Source: JARBUG01 sp035628915
Lineage (GTDB): Bacteria; Bacillota; Sulfobacillia; Symbiobacteriales; Symbiobacteriaceae
NCBI GenBank assembly: GCA_035628915.1
Contig: DASPIW010000024.1
Coordinates: 1 to 64,000 of the forward strand
Direction: 5' to 3'
DNA: 64,000 nucleotides
The notes beneath the pieces are model-generated. The model worked only from the letters and a program-made list of their open reading frames with translations. It was not told the DNA's origin and did not search any database. How positions within the stretch are numbered: the stretch's first letter is position 1; each line of letters opens with the position of its first letter. Positions 16,356 to 25,122 of this stretch are shown here, piece by piece. The position numbers and the translations under genes are program-made.

Positions 16356-17282
16356 ATGGAACGCTATGCCCTGACCGTCACGCTGAACGCCGCCGTCGAC
16401 ACGAGCTACATCTTTGACGGATTCGCCGTGGGGCAGATCCATACCGTGGCCGAACTGCAGCGGGTGGCCGGCGGAAAGGCGAACAACGTCGCCCGCGTGC
16501 TGCGCCTGCTGGGCGCCCCTGTGGTGGCCACCGGCTTCGCCGGGGGGGCGCCCGGGGCCTTCATCCAGGCGGACTTGCGGGCCTGCGGGGTTGCCGCGGA
16601 GTACGAAGAGATCCCGGGCGAGAGCCGGACCTGCCTCGCCATGCTCGACCGCTTGGGCGGTACGCTGACGGAGGTGCGGGAGAAGGGGCCGTCCATCCCG
16701 ACGGACGCTGCGGAGGCGTTCCTGATCCGGTTCGAGCGGCTGTTGGCCGGCGCCCGGGCCGTGGTGATATCCGGGTCGCTGCCGCCGGGCCTGCCGGTCG
16801 ATTACTACGGGCGCCTGGTGAAGCTGGCCCGTGCTCACGGGGTCTTCTCGATTCTGGACTGCAGCGGGAACGCCCTGAAATACGCCCTGCCCGGCGGACC
16901 CGACCTGGTGAAGCCAAACCGGGAAGAGCTGGCGGAGTGGGCGGGCGCACTGCCCCCGGCCGACCCGCTGGAGAGCGCCCGCCGGATGCGGGAGGCTGGG
17001 GCCGGCGCCGTGGCGGTGTCGCTGGGCAAGGACGGTCTCCTGTATGCGGGGCCGGAAGGTACCTGCCGGGTCCAGCCGCCTTCAGTGGAGGCGCTCAACA
17101 CAGTAGGCAGCGGCGATTCGCTGGTGGCCGGCTTTACGGCCGGGCTCCTGCGGGGGCTGCCAGTGCCGGAAGCCCTGCGGCTGGGCGTGGCCTGCGGTAC
17201 GGCCAACGCCCTGACCAAGAGCGTCGCGGCGCCCCGACTGGAAGATATCGAACGCATCCTGCCGAAAGTCCGGGTCAGTTGA
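16356..17282 (+). CDS. PfkB-family 1-phosphofructokinase/tagatose-6-P kinase
   Basis: The 308-residue protein starts with V-T-L-N-A-A-V-D and carries A-G-G-K-A-N-N-V-A-R near residue 40 and the catalytic N-T-V-G-S-G-D-S-L-V-A-G-F near residue 250, typical of FruK/LacC enzymes. It should form a ketose 1,6-bisphosphate, the substrate of the aldolase earlier in the operon. ATG follows GGAGG by seven bases. It ends the operon before a double hairpin. The precise sugar is not determined. Confidence 0.9.
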   Translation: MERYALTVTLNAAVDTSYIFDGFAVGQIHTVAELQRVAGGKANNVARVLRLLGAPVVATGFAGGAPGAFIQADLRACGVAAEYEEIPGESRTCLAMLDRLGGTLTEVREKGPSIPTDAAEAFLIRFERLLAGARAVVISGSLPPGLPVDYYGRLVKLARAHGVFSILDCSGNALKYALPGGPDLVKPNREELAEWAGALPPADPLESARRMREAGAGAVAVSLGKDGLLYAGPEGTCRVQPPSVEALNTVGSGDSLVAGFTAGLLRGLPVPEALRLGVACGTANALTKSVAAPRLEDIERILPKVRVS

Positions 17283-17332
17283 ATAAGTGAACCTCCGCAG
17301 TGCCTTTCCGGCACCACGGAGGTCCTGAACCC

Positions 17333-17362
17333 GTGCCGCCCCGCAATTGTGGGGCGGCGCAC
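17333..17362 (+). terminator. Terminator of the sugar-phosphate operon
   Basis: The stem GTGCCGCCCC / GGGGCGGCGCAC is followed by GTTT. A second, weaker hairpin (ACCTCCG...CGGAGGT, about 17291-17323) lies just before it. Confidence 0.65.
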
Positions 17363-17378
17363 GTTTCGCCATACATGG

Positions 17379-18809
17379 TCAATCGGCGTATCCCAGGTTG
17401 CCGGTGGTGACAGCGACCCAGCCTTGTACTCCGTCCGTGGTCTTGACGGGGAGCCAGTCGTGGCCGTCCTTGCTGACCCGGTCCCCTGGCGCCCTGGTCA
17501 GCTTTGTCCCGCCGGGCAGGCAGCGGATGATTTTGGCCGTCGTGCCCGCGTCGGTCCGCAGGTTCAGGCAGTCCCCGGGTACCGCCACGATCTGCAGCCG
17601 GATTTCAGCGGGGAACGGGGCCTTCTGGACTTTGGGTTCCAGAGGGAGATCGATGAGCTGCTCAAAGCCCATGGGCCTGGGCTCCTTCAATACGTACCGA
17701 AACTCAGTCCCGGCCTTGCCCCAGGGGTCAGTCCAGCCGTACTCCCAGCCTTTGGGCTCGTTTTCCACCATGAACTGGAGCTCTCCGTCGGCGTCGACGA
17801 CCCGGTCACGCAGGGCAAACCGGTCAGGGTTGTCCGGAGCGGGGGTCAGCCGGTCCAGGAAACCGACCAGCCGGGTCGCGCCGGTCTCCGTCACCTTGCC
17901 CTCGGCTGTAACGACCCGGGCGCCTTCCAGATTTGAGCGGTGCACAACCAGTGAACCATCTGCGGCCCATGCCGGCGTATCGGCCCCGAGCACCCGGTAC
18001 AGTGCCTCGCCCGCAGCTACATCGTACACGACGGTTGTGGCGGGCTCCTGTCCGCCGGTGCAGGCCACGCGGCTGCCATCGGCGGTGAACGCACACGCCG
18101 GGCCGACTACGGCCAGCTGGCCGAGCAGCTTCCCGTCCCAACCGTAGCGGCGCAGCACCGTACCGTTGCTGCCCGTGTATCCGAAGATGATCTCCGCCCC
18201 GTCCCGAATGGTGGAGACGACCTGGACAGCCAGTGCGTCGGACGGGGGATCAGCGGCGAGCGTGACGGTTCCGTCAGCGAGATTGACCATATGCAGGGTG
18301 GGATTGGTAGCGACGGCTGCCGTCTTGCCGTCCGGTGCGATGACCCCGAGGGCCTTGCCGTCCGGCAGCTTGAAGGAGGCCACCGCTTTCAGATTCCACG
18401 CTGTCACCCGGAACTGGCCCGACTCGGCCTCCCGGAAGAGGATATTCGACGGTGATGCAGCGACCAGGCTGAGCGCCTTGGGGTCCCACTGGTAGGTCTT
18501 GCCCGCGGAGCGGTTAATCAGATAGGCGGCGTCGCTGGTTGCCACCAGCGCGAGGCCATCAGCCGGCACGTCTGCGGACAGCGTAACGGTCGAGACGCCG
18601 TCCTGTGCGAGCTGCCAGGCTTCGGTCTGGCCGCTTTTGATGTCACGGAAGTAAATGCCCGGTGCAGTGGCCTGGTTATCCGGTCCCAATTCGGCGCGCT
18701 TCCAGACCTGCGACTCCTTGAGCGGGAGCTTGCCGCCGAACCAGGGCAGACTGCACCCGGCCATAAGAACGGAAACCAGCAGGAAGAGCCATTTCTTCAC
18801 CGCAACCAC
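17379..18809 (-). CDS. Lipoprotein with beta-propeller and SH3b domain
   Basis: The 476-residue protein begins with a lipoprotein signal peptide and lipobox L-M-A-G-C (Cys19), so it should be anchored outside the membrane. Residues 50-330 look like WD40/TolB-type propeller blades (S-P-D-G-like turns). Residues 400-476 form an SH3b domain (C-L-N-L-R-T-D-A-G, then W-L-P-V-K-T). GTG starts at 18809 and 18800 are both possible; the ribosome site GGGGTGG sits between them. It is antisense to and inserted among sugar genes. A second protein of the same layout lies at 22280-24445. Role unknown, presumably cell-wall binding. Confidence 0.75.
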   Translation of the reverse strand: MVAVKKWLFLLVSVLMAGCSLPWFGGKLPLKESQVWKRAELGPDNQATAPGIYFRDIKSGQTEAWQLAQDGVSTVTLSADVPADGLALVATSDAAYLINRSAGKTYQWDPKALSLVAASPSNILFREAESGQFRVTAWNLKAVASFKLPDGKALGVIAPDGKTAAVATNPTLHMVNLADGTVTLAADPPSDALAVQVVSTIRDGAEIIFGYTGSNGTVLRRYGWDGKLLGQLAVVGPACAFTADGSRVACTGGQEPATTVVYDVAAGEALYRVLGADTPAWAADGSLVVHRSNLEGARVVTAEGKVTETGATRLVGFLDRLTPAPDNPDRFALRDRVVDADGELQFMVENEPKGWEYGWTDPWGKAGTEFRYVLKEPRPMGFEQLIDLPLEPKVQKAPFPAEIRLQIVAVPGDCLNLRTDAGTTAKIIRCLPGGTKLTRAPGDRVSKDGHDWLPVKTTDGVQGWVAVTTGNLGYAD

Positions 18810-18912
18810 CCCGTCCGGCGAGATTCTGTCACCATTAGGACGCAGCCGCCTGCTGAAATGTTGCGGAATACTGGAAAAGGGATGTCGGCAGGTTCATGTC
18901 AAGTCTCGTCCT

Positions 18913-19119
18913 GCGATCGCCCATGGCATCAAGAAGGTAAATGTCGCCACGGAGTTGAAAGATGCCTGGGCACGGGCGCTGCGCCGCTGCCTGGCGGAGC
19001 AGCCGGATGAGTCGGATCCGCGCCGCATCATGGCTCCGCCCCGTGCTGCCGTGTTTGAAACGTTGCGGGCGGAAATGCGGCTCTACGGGGCCGGGGGCGA
19101 AAGGAGTGGGCGAGCTTGA
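18913..19119 (+). pseudogene. C-terminal fragment of a class II aldolase
   Basis: The frame reads AIAHGIKKVNVATELKDAWA... to ...EMRLYGAGGERSGRA. It aligns residue for residue with the last 68 residues of the intact aldolase at 13502-14347 (AIARGICKVNVATELKDAWA...). The N-terminal three quarters with all catalytic residues are gone. Its stop codon overlaps the TTG of the AgaS-type gene, so the old operon junction survives. It is probably the scar of a deletion that removed a second aldolase. Confidence 0.85.
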
Positions 19120-20273
19120 ACAAACTGCAGGAGATTCTGGGACTGCCTGAGGACCGGCGGGCCCGGTTGGGGTTGCTCGACACCCCGCGAGAGATTGCAC
19201 ATCAGCCGGAAGCGTGGGTGAAGACGGCGGCCCTCGTGGCTGGCATTGCCCCGGATTTGGCCGGTTTCTTACAGCAGCCGCTGGTCTTTTCCGGGGCGGG
19301 CACGTCCCACTTTATCGGGTTATCGCTCGCCGGCCTGTTCCGGCGCCGGGGCATGCACGCCGAGGCCGTCCCGTCCACGGAGATCACCGTAGATGCGACC
19401 GAGGCGTTGCCCCCCGGCCGCTTCGGGCTGGTGTCGTTCGCCCGGTCGGGCAACAGTCCCGAAGGCAACCACGCCTTTGAACTGGTCTCCCGCCACCGCC
19501 CCGAAGTCCGGCACCTGGTGATCACCTGCAACCCGGAAGGGACGCTATACCAATTGGCCGGGGAAAAGCCGGGCGCCGTGCGGCTGCTCTTGCCCGCCAT
19601 GACCAACGACCGGGGGCTGGCCATGACCAGCTCGTACACGAGTATGGTGGTGGCCGGGCAAGGGATCGCACTGTCCGGCTCTGCGGCCTATGTTTCACAG
19701 GTGGAGCGAATGGCTGCGATGGGACAGCGGGTGCTGGAAGATTGCCCGATGGTGTTGGCTGAAGTGGCAGGCCGGCGCCCGGCCCGGGCCCTGTTCCTGG
19801 GCACCGGTACCCTTTTGGGCGCCGCCACCGAGGCGCACCTGAAAGTCCAGGAGATGACGGCAGGCCGGACCGTCGCCCGTGCGGAGTCGTTCCTGGGCCT
19901 GCGGCACGGGCCCATGGCCATGATCGACCCGGAGACCGTGGTGGTGGCGTTCCTTTCGTCGGGGCCCGCCCGGCGCCGTTACGAGTTGGATCTGCTGCGC
20001 GAAGTGAGGGCCAAGGGGCTGGGCGCCTGCACGGTGGTGGTGGCCGACAGTGCCGAAGGCCTGGGCAGTGGCCTGGCCGATGTTGTGGTCGAGGTGGATC
20101 CGCAAGCCGGCTCGGCGCCCCCACTGGCTGATGACTTCCGGCCGCCGGTCTACGTCGTGGCGGCTCAGCTACTGGCCCTCTTCCTGTCGCTGGAGGCGGG
20201 GCTGGCGCCGGACACGCCCTCGGCGGGCGTCATCAACCGGGAGGTCCAGGGGGTCACCATCTACCCTGACTAA
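19116..20273 (+). CDS. agaS: AgaS-type SIS sugar isomerase/deaminase
   Basis: The 385-residue protein has two SIS domains: F-S-G-A-G-T-S-H-F-I-G near residue 58 with F-A-R-S-G-N-S-P-E near residue 107, and L-G-T-G-T-L-L-G-A-A-T-E near residue 228. E-S-F-L-G-L-R-H-G-P-M near residue 258 is typical of AgaS and GlmS isomerase domains. It likely acts on an amino- or keto-sugar 6-phosphate. The start is TTG at 19116 with AAAGGAG upstream, overlapping the stop of the aldolase fragment. The pairing of aldolase and AgaS matches galactosamine/tagatose pathways. Substrate is inferred. Confidence 0.8.
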   Translation: MNKLQEILGLPEDRRARLGLLDTPREIAHQPEAWVKTAALVAGIAPDLAGFLQQPLVFSGAGTSHFIGLSLAGLFRRRGMHAEAVPSTEITVDATEALPPGRFGLVSFARSGNSPEGNHAFELVSRHRPEVRHLVITCNPEGTLYQLAGEKPGAVRLLLPAMTNDRGLAMTSSYTSMVVAGQGIALSGSAAYVSQVERMAAMGQRVLEDCPMVLAEVAGRRPARALFLGTGTLLGAATEAHLKVQEMTAGRTVARAESFLGLRHGPMAMIDPETVVVAFLSSGPARRRYELDLLREVRAKGLGACTVVVADSAEGLGSGLADVVVEVDPQAGSAPPLADDFRPPVYVVAAQLLALFLSLEAGLAPDTPSAGVINREVQGVTIYPD

Positions 20274-20278
20274 TAGGA

Positions 20279-20313
20279 GGCCCGGAGCATGTCGCTCCGG
20301 GCCCCGGTTTTTT
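20279..20313 (+). terminator. Strong intrinsic terminator
   Basis: A 10-bp stem GGCCCGGAGC / GCTCCGGGCC is followed by CCGG and TTTTTT (20308-20313). It serves the AgaS gene and abuts the stop of the convergent LysR gene. Confidence 0.9.
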
Positions 20314-21176
20314 CAGCGGGCAAGATGGGCGATCAAATCCTCGGCCACCGCATCGGGCGCCCGGTCCTGGCGCCACACGGCACAGATGGGCCGGTGCAGG
20401 TCCAACCCGGCGAGGCGCACCACGGGCAGTTCCCCCGGCGCCAGCTGACTGAGCGAGAGGAACGCTGCGCCCATGCCGCTGCGCACGGCGGACTTGACCG
20501 CCTCCGGGCTGCCCAGTTCGGCCACCACCTGCAGCGACTGCGGGGCGATGCCGTGCCGGATCAACTCCGCCTGCGCCACGCTGCGGGTGGCGGAGCCCGG
20601 CTCCCGCCAGACCAACGGAAGCTGTTGTAGCTCGCTCAGGGGGAGCGGATCAGGCAACCGGCTCCCCGGTGGCAGGGCGAGGACGATCTCATCAGATGCG
20701 ACAGGCCGGACGACCAGCGCCGGGTCCGTGACCGCCTGGCCGACCAGCCCCAGGGCAATCTGCCCGGTGCGCACCATCTGCAGGACTTCGCCGGTGTTGC
20801 CGACCCGGACCTGGACTTCCACGTCGGGATGGGCGCGGCGGAAAGCAGCCAGCACGGGCGGCAGCAGGCTCTCGCCAGGCAGGGTGCTGGCGCCGATGAC
20901 CAGCGTGGCGTGGGCCCCGGCCCGGGCGCCGGCCATGGCTGCTTCCAGGTCGCCGTAGGCGGCCAGCACGCGCTGGGCATGGGCCAGCAGCGTGACGCCG
21001 GCGGGCGTTAGCGAGACCTGGCGGGTGTTGCGCGTCAGGAGCGCAACCCCGTACTGCTGCTCCAACTGCTTGACCGTCTGGCTGACGGCGGGGCGGGTCA
21101 ACCCCGCCTCCTCCGCCGCCCTGGTGAAGCTCTGGTGGCGGGCCACCAGGCTGAAAATCCGTAAGGGTTCGACCAC
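20313..21176 (-). CDS. LysR-family transcriptional regulator
   Basis: The 287-residue protein has an N-terminal LysR helix-turn-helix (F-S-L-V-A-R-H-Q-S-F-T-R-A-A-E-E-A-G-L-T-R-P-A at residues 7-29) and a two-lobed ligand-binding domain (residues 90-287). The frame is open far upstream, but GTG at 21174-21176 is chosen because AAGGAG lies ten bases before it and because it places the HTH at the usual N-terminus. It is divergent from the epimerase gene, 120 bp apart, which is the usual arrangement with its target. CysL/CbbR-like in appearance; effector unknown. Confidence 0.9.
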   Translation of the reverse strand: MVEPLRIFSLVARHQSFTRAAEEAGLTRPAVSQTVKQLEQQYGVALLTRNTRQVSLTPAGVTLLAHAQRVLAAYGDLEAAMAGARAGAHATLVIGASTLPGESLLPPVLAAFRRAHPDVEVQVRVGNTGEVLQMVRTGQIALGLVGQAVTDPALVVRPVASDEIVLALPPGSRLPDPLPLSELQQLPLVWREPGSATRSVAQAELIRHGIAPQSLQVVAELGSPEAVKSAVRSGMGAAFLSLSQLAPGELPVVRLAGLDLHRPICAVWRQDRAPDAVAEDLIAHLAR

Positions 21177-21296
21177 AGTAACCCGTCTCCTTACCATGAT
21201 GGATAGTGAGGCATTCTGCCGCCTTCCCCGCTTCTCCTCCCTCCGGGGGGTTGATAGAATGGCGGTAGAGCCGGACATGGAAGGGGTGCTGGACGG

Positions 21297-22283
21297 ATGA
21301 AGATCTTGCTGATCGGCGGAACGGAGTTCCTTGGGCGCCATATCGTGGATGCCGCCCTGGCTCTGGGTCACGAAGTGACCCTGTTCAACCGGGGACAGAC
21401 CAACCCCGACCTCTTCCCCGCGGTGCAGAAGCTGCGGGGCGACCGCGACGGCGGGCTGGATGTGCTGAAAGGCCGCCGCTGGGATGCCGTAATCGACACC
21501 TGCGGGTATGTGCCCCGTGTGGTGGCCGCGTCGGCTCAGCTGCTGGCCGGTGCGGTGGAGCACTACACTTTCGTCTCCACTTGCTCCGTGTACCCGCTTG
21601 ATAAGCTGGAGCCCGACGAGGCGGCGCCCGTGGTCACCCTGGCCGACGAGACGATCGAGCAGGTGACGGGCCAGACCTATGGTGGACTCAAGGCCCTGTG
21701 CGAGAAGGCCGCTGAGGCTGCCATGCCGGGCCGGGTGCTGGTGGTGCGGCCCGGGCTGATCGTGGGTCCCCATGATCCGACTGATCGCTTTACATACTGG
21801 CCCGTGCGGGTGGCCCGGGGCGGCGAAGTGCTGGCGCCGGGGCGCCCGGAGGTCCGGGTGCAGGTGATTGACGGGCGGGACCTCGCTTCGTTCATTGTGC
21901 GCATGGTGGAGGCGCGGGCGACGGGCATTTACAACACCACGGGACCGGAGCGCCGGCTGACCCTGGGCGAACTGCTGGTCACCGCGAAGGAAGTCTCGGG
22001 CAGCGACGCCACGTTCACCTGGGTACCGGACGAATTCCTGGTGGAGCAGAAGGCCGGCCCGTGGAGGGAGATCCCCCTCTGGGTACCGGACGGGGGCGCC
22101 GACGGCATCTTCAGCGTCAACAGTGCGAAAGCGTTCGCCGCCGGGCTGGTCTGCCGGCCCCTGGCCGAGACCTGCCGGGATACCATTGCCTGGGACGGGG
22201 CGCGGCCGCAGGACCGGGAGTGGCAGGCCGGGCTGAAACCGGGGCGGGAAGCCGAGATTCTGGCGGCGTGGCACGGTTGCTAA
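21297..22283 (+). CDS. NAD-dependent epimerase/dehydratase (extended SDR)
   Basis: The 328-residue Rossmann protein starts M-K-I-L-L-I-G-G-T-E-F-L-G (nucleotide-binding loop, residues 7-13). It has V-S-T-C-S-V-Y (Ser/Thr of the triad, near residue 98) and the Y-G-G-L-K catalytic Tyr/Lys near residue 125. It resembles a bacterial clade of isoflavone-reductase-like or reductive epimerases. ATG follows AAGGGG. Probably controlled by the divergent LysR protein. Substrate unknown; the 3' end overlaps the convergent gene by four bases. Confidence 0.85.
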   Translation: MKILLIGGTEFLGRHIVDAALALGHEVTLFNRGQTNPDLFPAVQKLRGDRDGGLDVLKGRRWDAVIDTCGYVPRVVAASAQLLAGAVEHYTFVSTCSVYPLDKLEPDEAAPVVTLADETIEQVTGQTYGGLKALCEKAAEAAMPGRVLVVRPGLIVGPHDPTDRFTYWPVRVARGGEVLAPGRPEVRVQVIDGRDLASFIVRMVEARATGIYNTTGPERRLTLGELLVTAKEVSGSDATFTWVPDEFLVEQKAGPWREIPLWVPDGGADGIFSVNSAKAFAAGLVCRPLAETCRDTIAWDGARPQDREWQAGLKPGREAEILAAWHGC

Positions 22284-24445
22284 CGCGCCCAGGTCACGGC
22301 GTCGCCGGATAGGGTGATCCAGCCGGTCTGGCCGCTCTCGGTCTGCACAAAGAGCGACCATTGGTCGGTCCATTTGAGGCCCGGCCGCCCGTTCCGATCC
22401 GGCAGCGGCTTCATGCGGGTGCCCCGGGTGAGGCAGGCCTCCTCGGGACCGAAATCCCGCAGGGGAATGCAGTCGCCGGATTGCACCATGAGCGGGAACT
22501 CGGGCACAGGCTCACCGGCTTTCAACACCAGCAAATCCATCGCGGGCAGTTCGTGGCAGGCTCCGCCGCCGGCCTTGGGCGGCAGGGTGAAGCGGAGCTC
22601 GCGGCTTGAGCTGCCCCAGGCATCTGCACCACGCGGGGTCACGAACTTCTCCAGATTCAGATGAAGCCGGCGCTCCCCGTCCACTACCTGCAGGCGCCCA
22701 ACGGCGAAGCGGTCGGCCCGGTCGGGGGCGGGCTGCGGTTCGCCCTTCCATGTCAGGCCCGCAAAGCTCGAGGGCTCACTGAGGCTGCCGTCCAGCGTGA
22801 GGAGGCGGTACCCGTTGGCCGTAGTGGCCAACACGAGGCCGCTGCTGTCCGCCAGCCACCGGTTACCCCCGGAGCCGACGGTGGCGAAGCACGGGGTGGC
22901 GCCGAGCACCCTGAGATGGGGCCGGAGCGAGGCCGCCTCCGCCACCACGGTAACCGGAGCGAGGTGGCCGAGGAGGTCCTGCTCCTCCCAGGCCACCCAC
23001 TTCCCATCCGGTGAGAAGACGGTGTAGCTGCCGGGGATTCGCAGATCGCTCTGCACATGTCCCTGCCAGTCCCAAACTCGAATCAACTCGTTCCACCGGG
23101 GGGTATCGGTCGAGGGGTTGCCCTCGCTGAACCAGACAGAGACCTTGATGCCGCCGTCTCTGGCGGCCAGGCCGGCAGCGGCCGTCCATTTGCCGGCGCC
23201 GGGCACTTCCAGCGCATTTTGCTCCCCGGTGCTGAGGTCTACGAGCAGTATCTGGCGGCGCGCAAGCAGCGCCAACTGCTGACCGTCCGGGGAGAGCAGG
23301 GCATGGGATGCTCCCTGGCGATCCCCATCCAATGTGATCGTCCGGACGGGTTTGAAGTCCAGGCCCGTCCAGAAGAGGCGACCGGTCTGGCGCAGGTTCA
23401 GATCCTGCCGTTCCAGTTCGGCAAAGAGGAAGCCCCGGTCGCTGAAGAGCAGGGGCAGTACCGCTTCATCATCATACTGCCAGACAGTGCTCGCCGACCG
23501 GTCGATCACGTAACCGGACCCCCACACAAACCGGTTGTCGTCAGAGATGGTGGCCAGCCCGCCGCCTGCTTCCGGATAGACCCACGCCTCGCCGGCGCCG
23601 GTCTCCACGTTCAGGAAATAGGCGCCAATCTTGCTGATGGTGTCTCCGGCCATGAAGGCGGTCCGCTGGGGGCCGCCTTCTGCTATGGGGCGCGCCAGGA
23701 CCTCGGGCACCGGCCCTAAGGTGCGGGGAGGCGGATCCGGCGCCGGCGCCGGGAATGCCACAACCGGTGAGAGCGGAACGACGAACAGCGACGGTCCGGG
23801 ATTCTCCCGGCTCGGGGTCGTATTCGAATTGCCACTCGTTGTCACCGCGCCTTCGGCGATTCCGAAGGTCCCGTGATCTCCGCTGATGGTCACGCCTTCA
23901 AGCTCGATGGGGGTGATTTCGCTGCCCTGGACCAGGAAACCCCCGGCAATTGGCTTGTAAGTACCCGACCCTGACTGCGCAAAGAACCAAAAGCGGACGG
24001 GCGGTTCCAGATTCTGATGGCGCTCAAGCTCGCGAAGGCCGATCCGATTGACAGCTGCAAATGCAAGATGGGCGGGGACCAGCTCCGCTGGTGCCGAGCC
24101 CTCTACGCGTTGTCGGGACCAGGACGCCTCATGTCTCTCGTGATTGTCCTGGCTGTAGTAGTAGACATCATACGTCCCGGGTCCCCGGTCAATGTAGAGC
24201 TTAAAGGTCTGGAAGAGGACTTGGCCGTCGAGGTCGTAGCCGATATTCCACTGCTGGAGGCGCCCCTCCTCAGGTGCGATCTCCAGGGAGTCAGCTGCCT
24301 GGCGCCAGAATTCCGTCAGATCGGCATACGCGTTCGTCAGCCGGGGAGCCTCCTGCCGGGAGCTGCCGCGATCAAAGAGAATGGCTCCTATCCCAGCCAC
24401 CAGGCAACAGGCGAGGAGTATCCAAACTAGCCTTTGGCATTTCAT
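22280..24445 (-). CDS. Membrane-anchored propeller protein with SH3b-like C-terminus
   Basis: The 721-residue protein has an N-terminal hydrophobic anchor (residues 6-25). Residues 30-200 form an unassigned domain, a Pro-rich linker (P-A-P-A-P-D-P-P-P near residue 233) follows, and residues 270-600 contain propeller-like S-P-D-G repeats. The C-terminal 60 residues are SH3b-like. The layout parallels the lipoprotein at 17379-18809, so the two are probably paralogues of the cell surface. The ATG is preceded by AAGGAGG. A phased 11-bp repeat tract lies upstream. No enzymatic motif is seen. Confidence 0.75.
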   Translation of the reverse strand: MKCQRLVWILLACCLVAGIGAILFDRGSSRQEAPRLTNAYADLTEFWRQAADSLEIAPEEGRLQQWNIGYDLDGQVLFQTFKLYIDRGPGTYDVYYYSQDNHERHEASWSRQRVEGSAPAELVPAHLAFAAVNRIGLRELERHQNLEPPVRFWFFAQSGSGTYKPIAGGFLVQGSEITPIELEGVTISGDHGTFGIAEGAVTTSGNSNTTPSRENPGPSLFVVPLSPVVAFPAPAPDPPPRTLGPVPEVLARPIAEGGPQRTAFMAGDTISKIGAYFLNVETGAGEAWVYPEAGGGLATISDDNRFVWGSGYVIDRSASTVWQYDDEAVLPLLFSDRGFLFAELERQDLNLRQTGRLFWTGLDFKPVRTITLDGDRQGASHALLSPDGQQLALLARRQILLVDLSTGEQNALEVPGAGKWTAAAGLAARDGGIKVSVWFSEGNPSTDTPRWNELIRVWDWQGHVQSDLRIPGSYTVFSPDGKWVAWEEQDLLGHLAPVTVVAEAASLRPHLRVLGATPCFATVGSGGNRWLADSSGLVLATTANGYRLLTLDGSLSEPSSFAGLTWKGEPQPAPDRADRFAVGRLQVVDGERRLHLNLEKFVTPRGADAWGSSSRELRFTLPPKAGGGACHELPAMDLLVLKAGEPVPEFPLMVQSGDCIPLRDFGPEEACLTRGTRMKPLPDRNGRPGLKWTDQWSLFVQTESGQTGWITLSGDAVTWAR

Positions 24446-24545
24446 GTGTCATCCTCCTTGAAGCAAACCAGCTCAGTCGGACATCACATGGTTTGGACGA
24501 CTAGGCCAGCATCCTGGTTCCACGGTGGCCCCGGCTCTGATCGCT

Positions 24546-24776
24546 CCCTGCCCCATGACTGTCCGTTCACTGTCTCTTCACTGTCTCTTCACTGTCCCTT
24601 CACTGTCTCTTCACTGTTTCTTCCCTATCCCGTCACAGCCCCATCACAGCCCCATCACAGTCCTATCGCTGCCCTATGACTGTCCTATCTCTGCCCCATG
24701 ACTGTCCTATCTCTGCCCCATCACTGCCCCATGACTCTTCTATCACTGCCCCATTGTTGTCCTATCTCTGCCCCAA
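24546..24776. repeat. Phased 11-bp tandem repeat, 21 units
   Basis: Twenty-one consecutive 11-bp units with no insertion or deletion fill exactly 231 bp. The consensus is CACTGYCCYAT, with subtypes such as CACTGTCTCTT, CACAGCCCCAT, GACTGTCCTAT and CTCTGCCCCAT. Eleven is not a multiple of three, so a coding repeat is excluded. It lies between two minus-strand genes, upstream of the 721-residue protein gene. The function is unknown. Confidence 0.9.
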
Positions 24777-24861
24777 TCACGGGGTAGACCGGGGGGTAGA
24801 CCTGAACGTTGCCCCGTTCCGGGGCGCGGGCAGGGACAGCCCACCGGCTGTCCCCCGCTGC

Positions 24862-25104
24862 CTAGATCTTATCCGCCGTCACCCCGTGCCCCACGCCGGG
24901 GCCATGCTCCTCGGTCGGAATCGTGTTGAACGCCCCCGGGGCGACCCGATAATAGCGGGCGTTCTTCTGAATCGTCTCCTCGCCCTGCCGGTTCTTCCAC
25001 AAATGATAGGTGGCGTCCTGGACCACCTTGGTGGCCACGCGCTCCGACATCGCCGCAGGGCCGTCCACGGGCTGCCAGCCCGTCTCCCATGGCTGCTGCT
25101 CCAA
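24862..25104 (-). CDS. Small hypothetical protein downstream of the helicase
   Basis: The 80-residue soluble protein starts with TTG at 25102-25104, seven bases after AGGAGG, and begins about 20 bases past the helicase stop, so the two are co-transcribed. It is rich in polar residues with a conserved-looking centre (V-Q-D-A-T-Y-H-L-W-K-N-R-Q-G-E-E-T). It is not recognised as a known family. The GTG at 25122 overlaps the ribosome site and is unlikely. Confidence 0.6.
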   Translation of the reverse strand: MEQQPWETGWQPVDGPAAMSERVATKVVQDATYHLWKNRQGEETIQKNARYYRVAPGAFNTIPTEEHGPGVGHGVTADKI

Positions 25105-25122
25105 ACCAAGCACCTCCTGCAC

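Noticed and set aside
20313..22373. A 686-residue fusion ending in the LysR regulator
   Set aside because: The upstream part is antisense to the epimerase gene; a ribosome site and the HTH position fix the start at 21176.
24546..24776. CRISPR array
   Set aside because: Units are 11 bp and contiguous, without 25-40 bp repeats, spacers or cas genes nearby.
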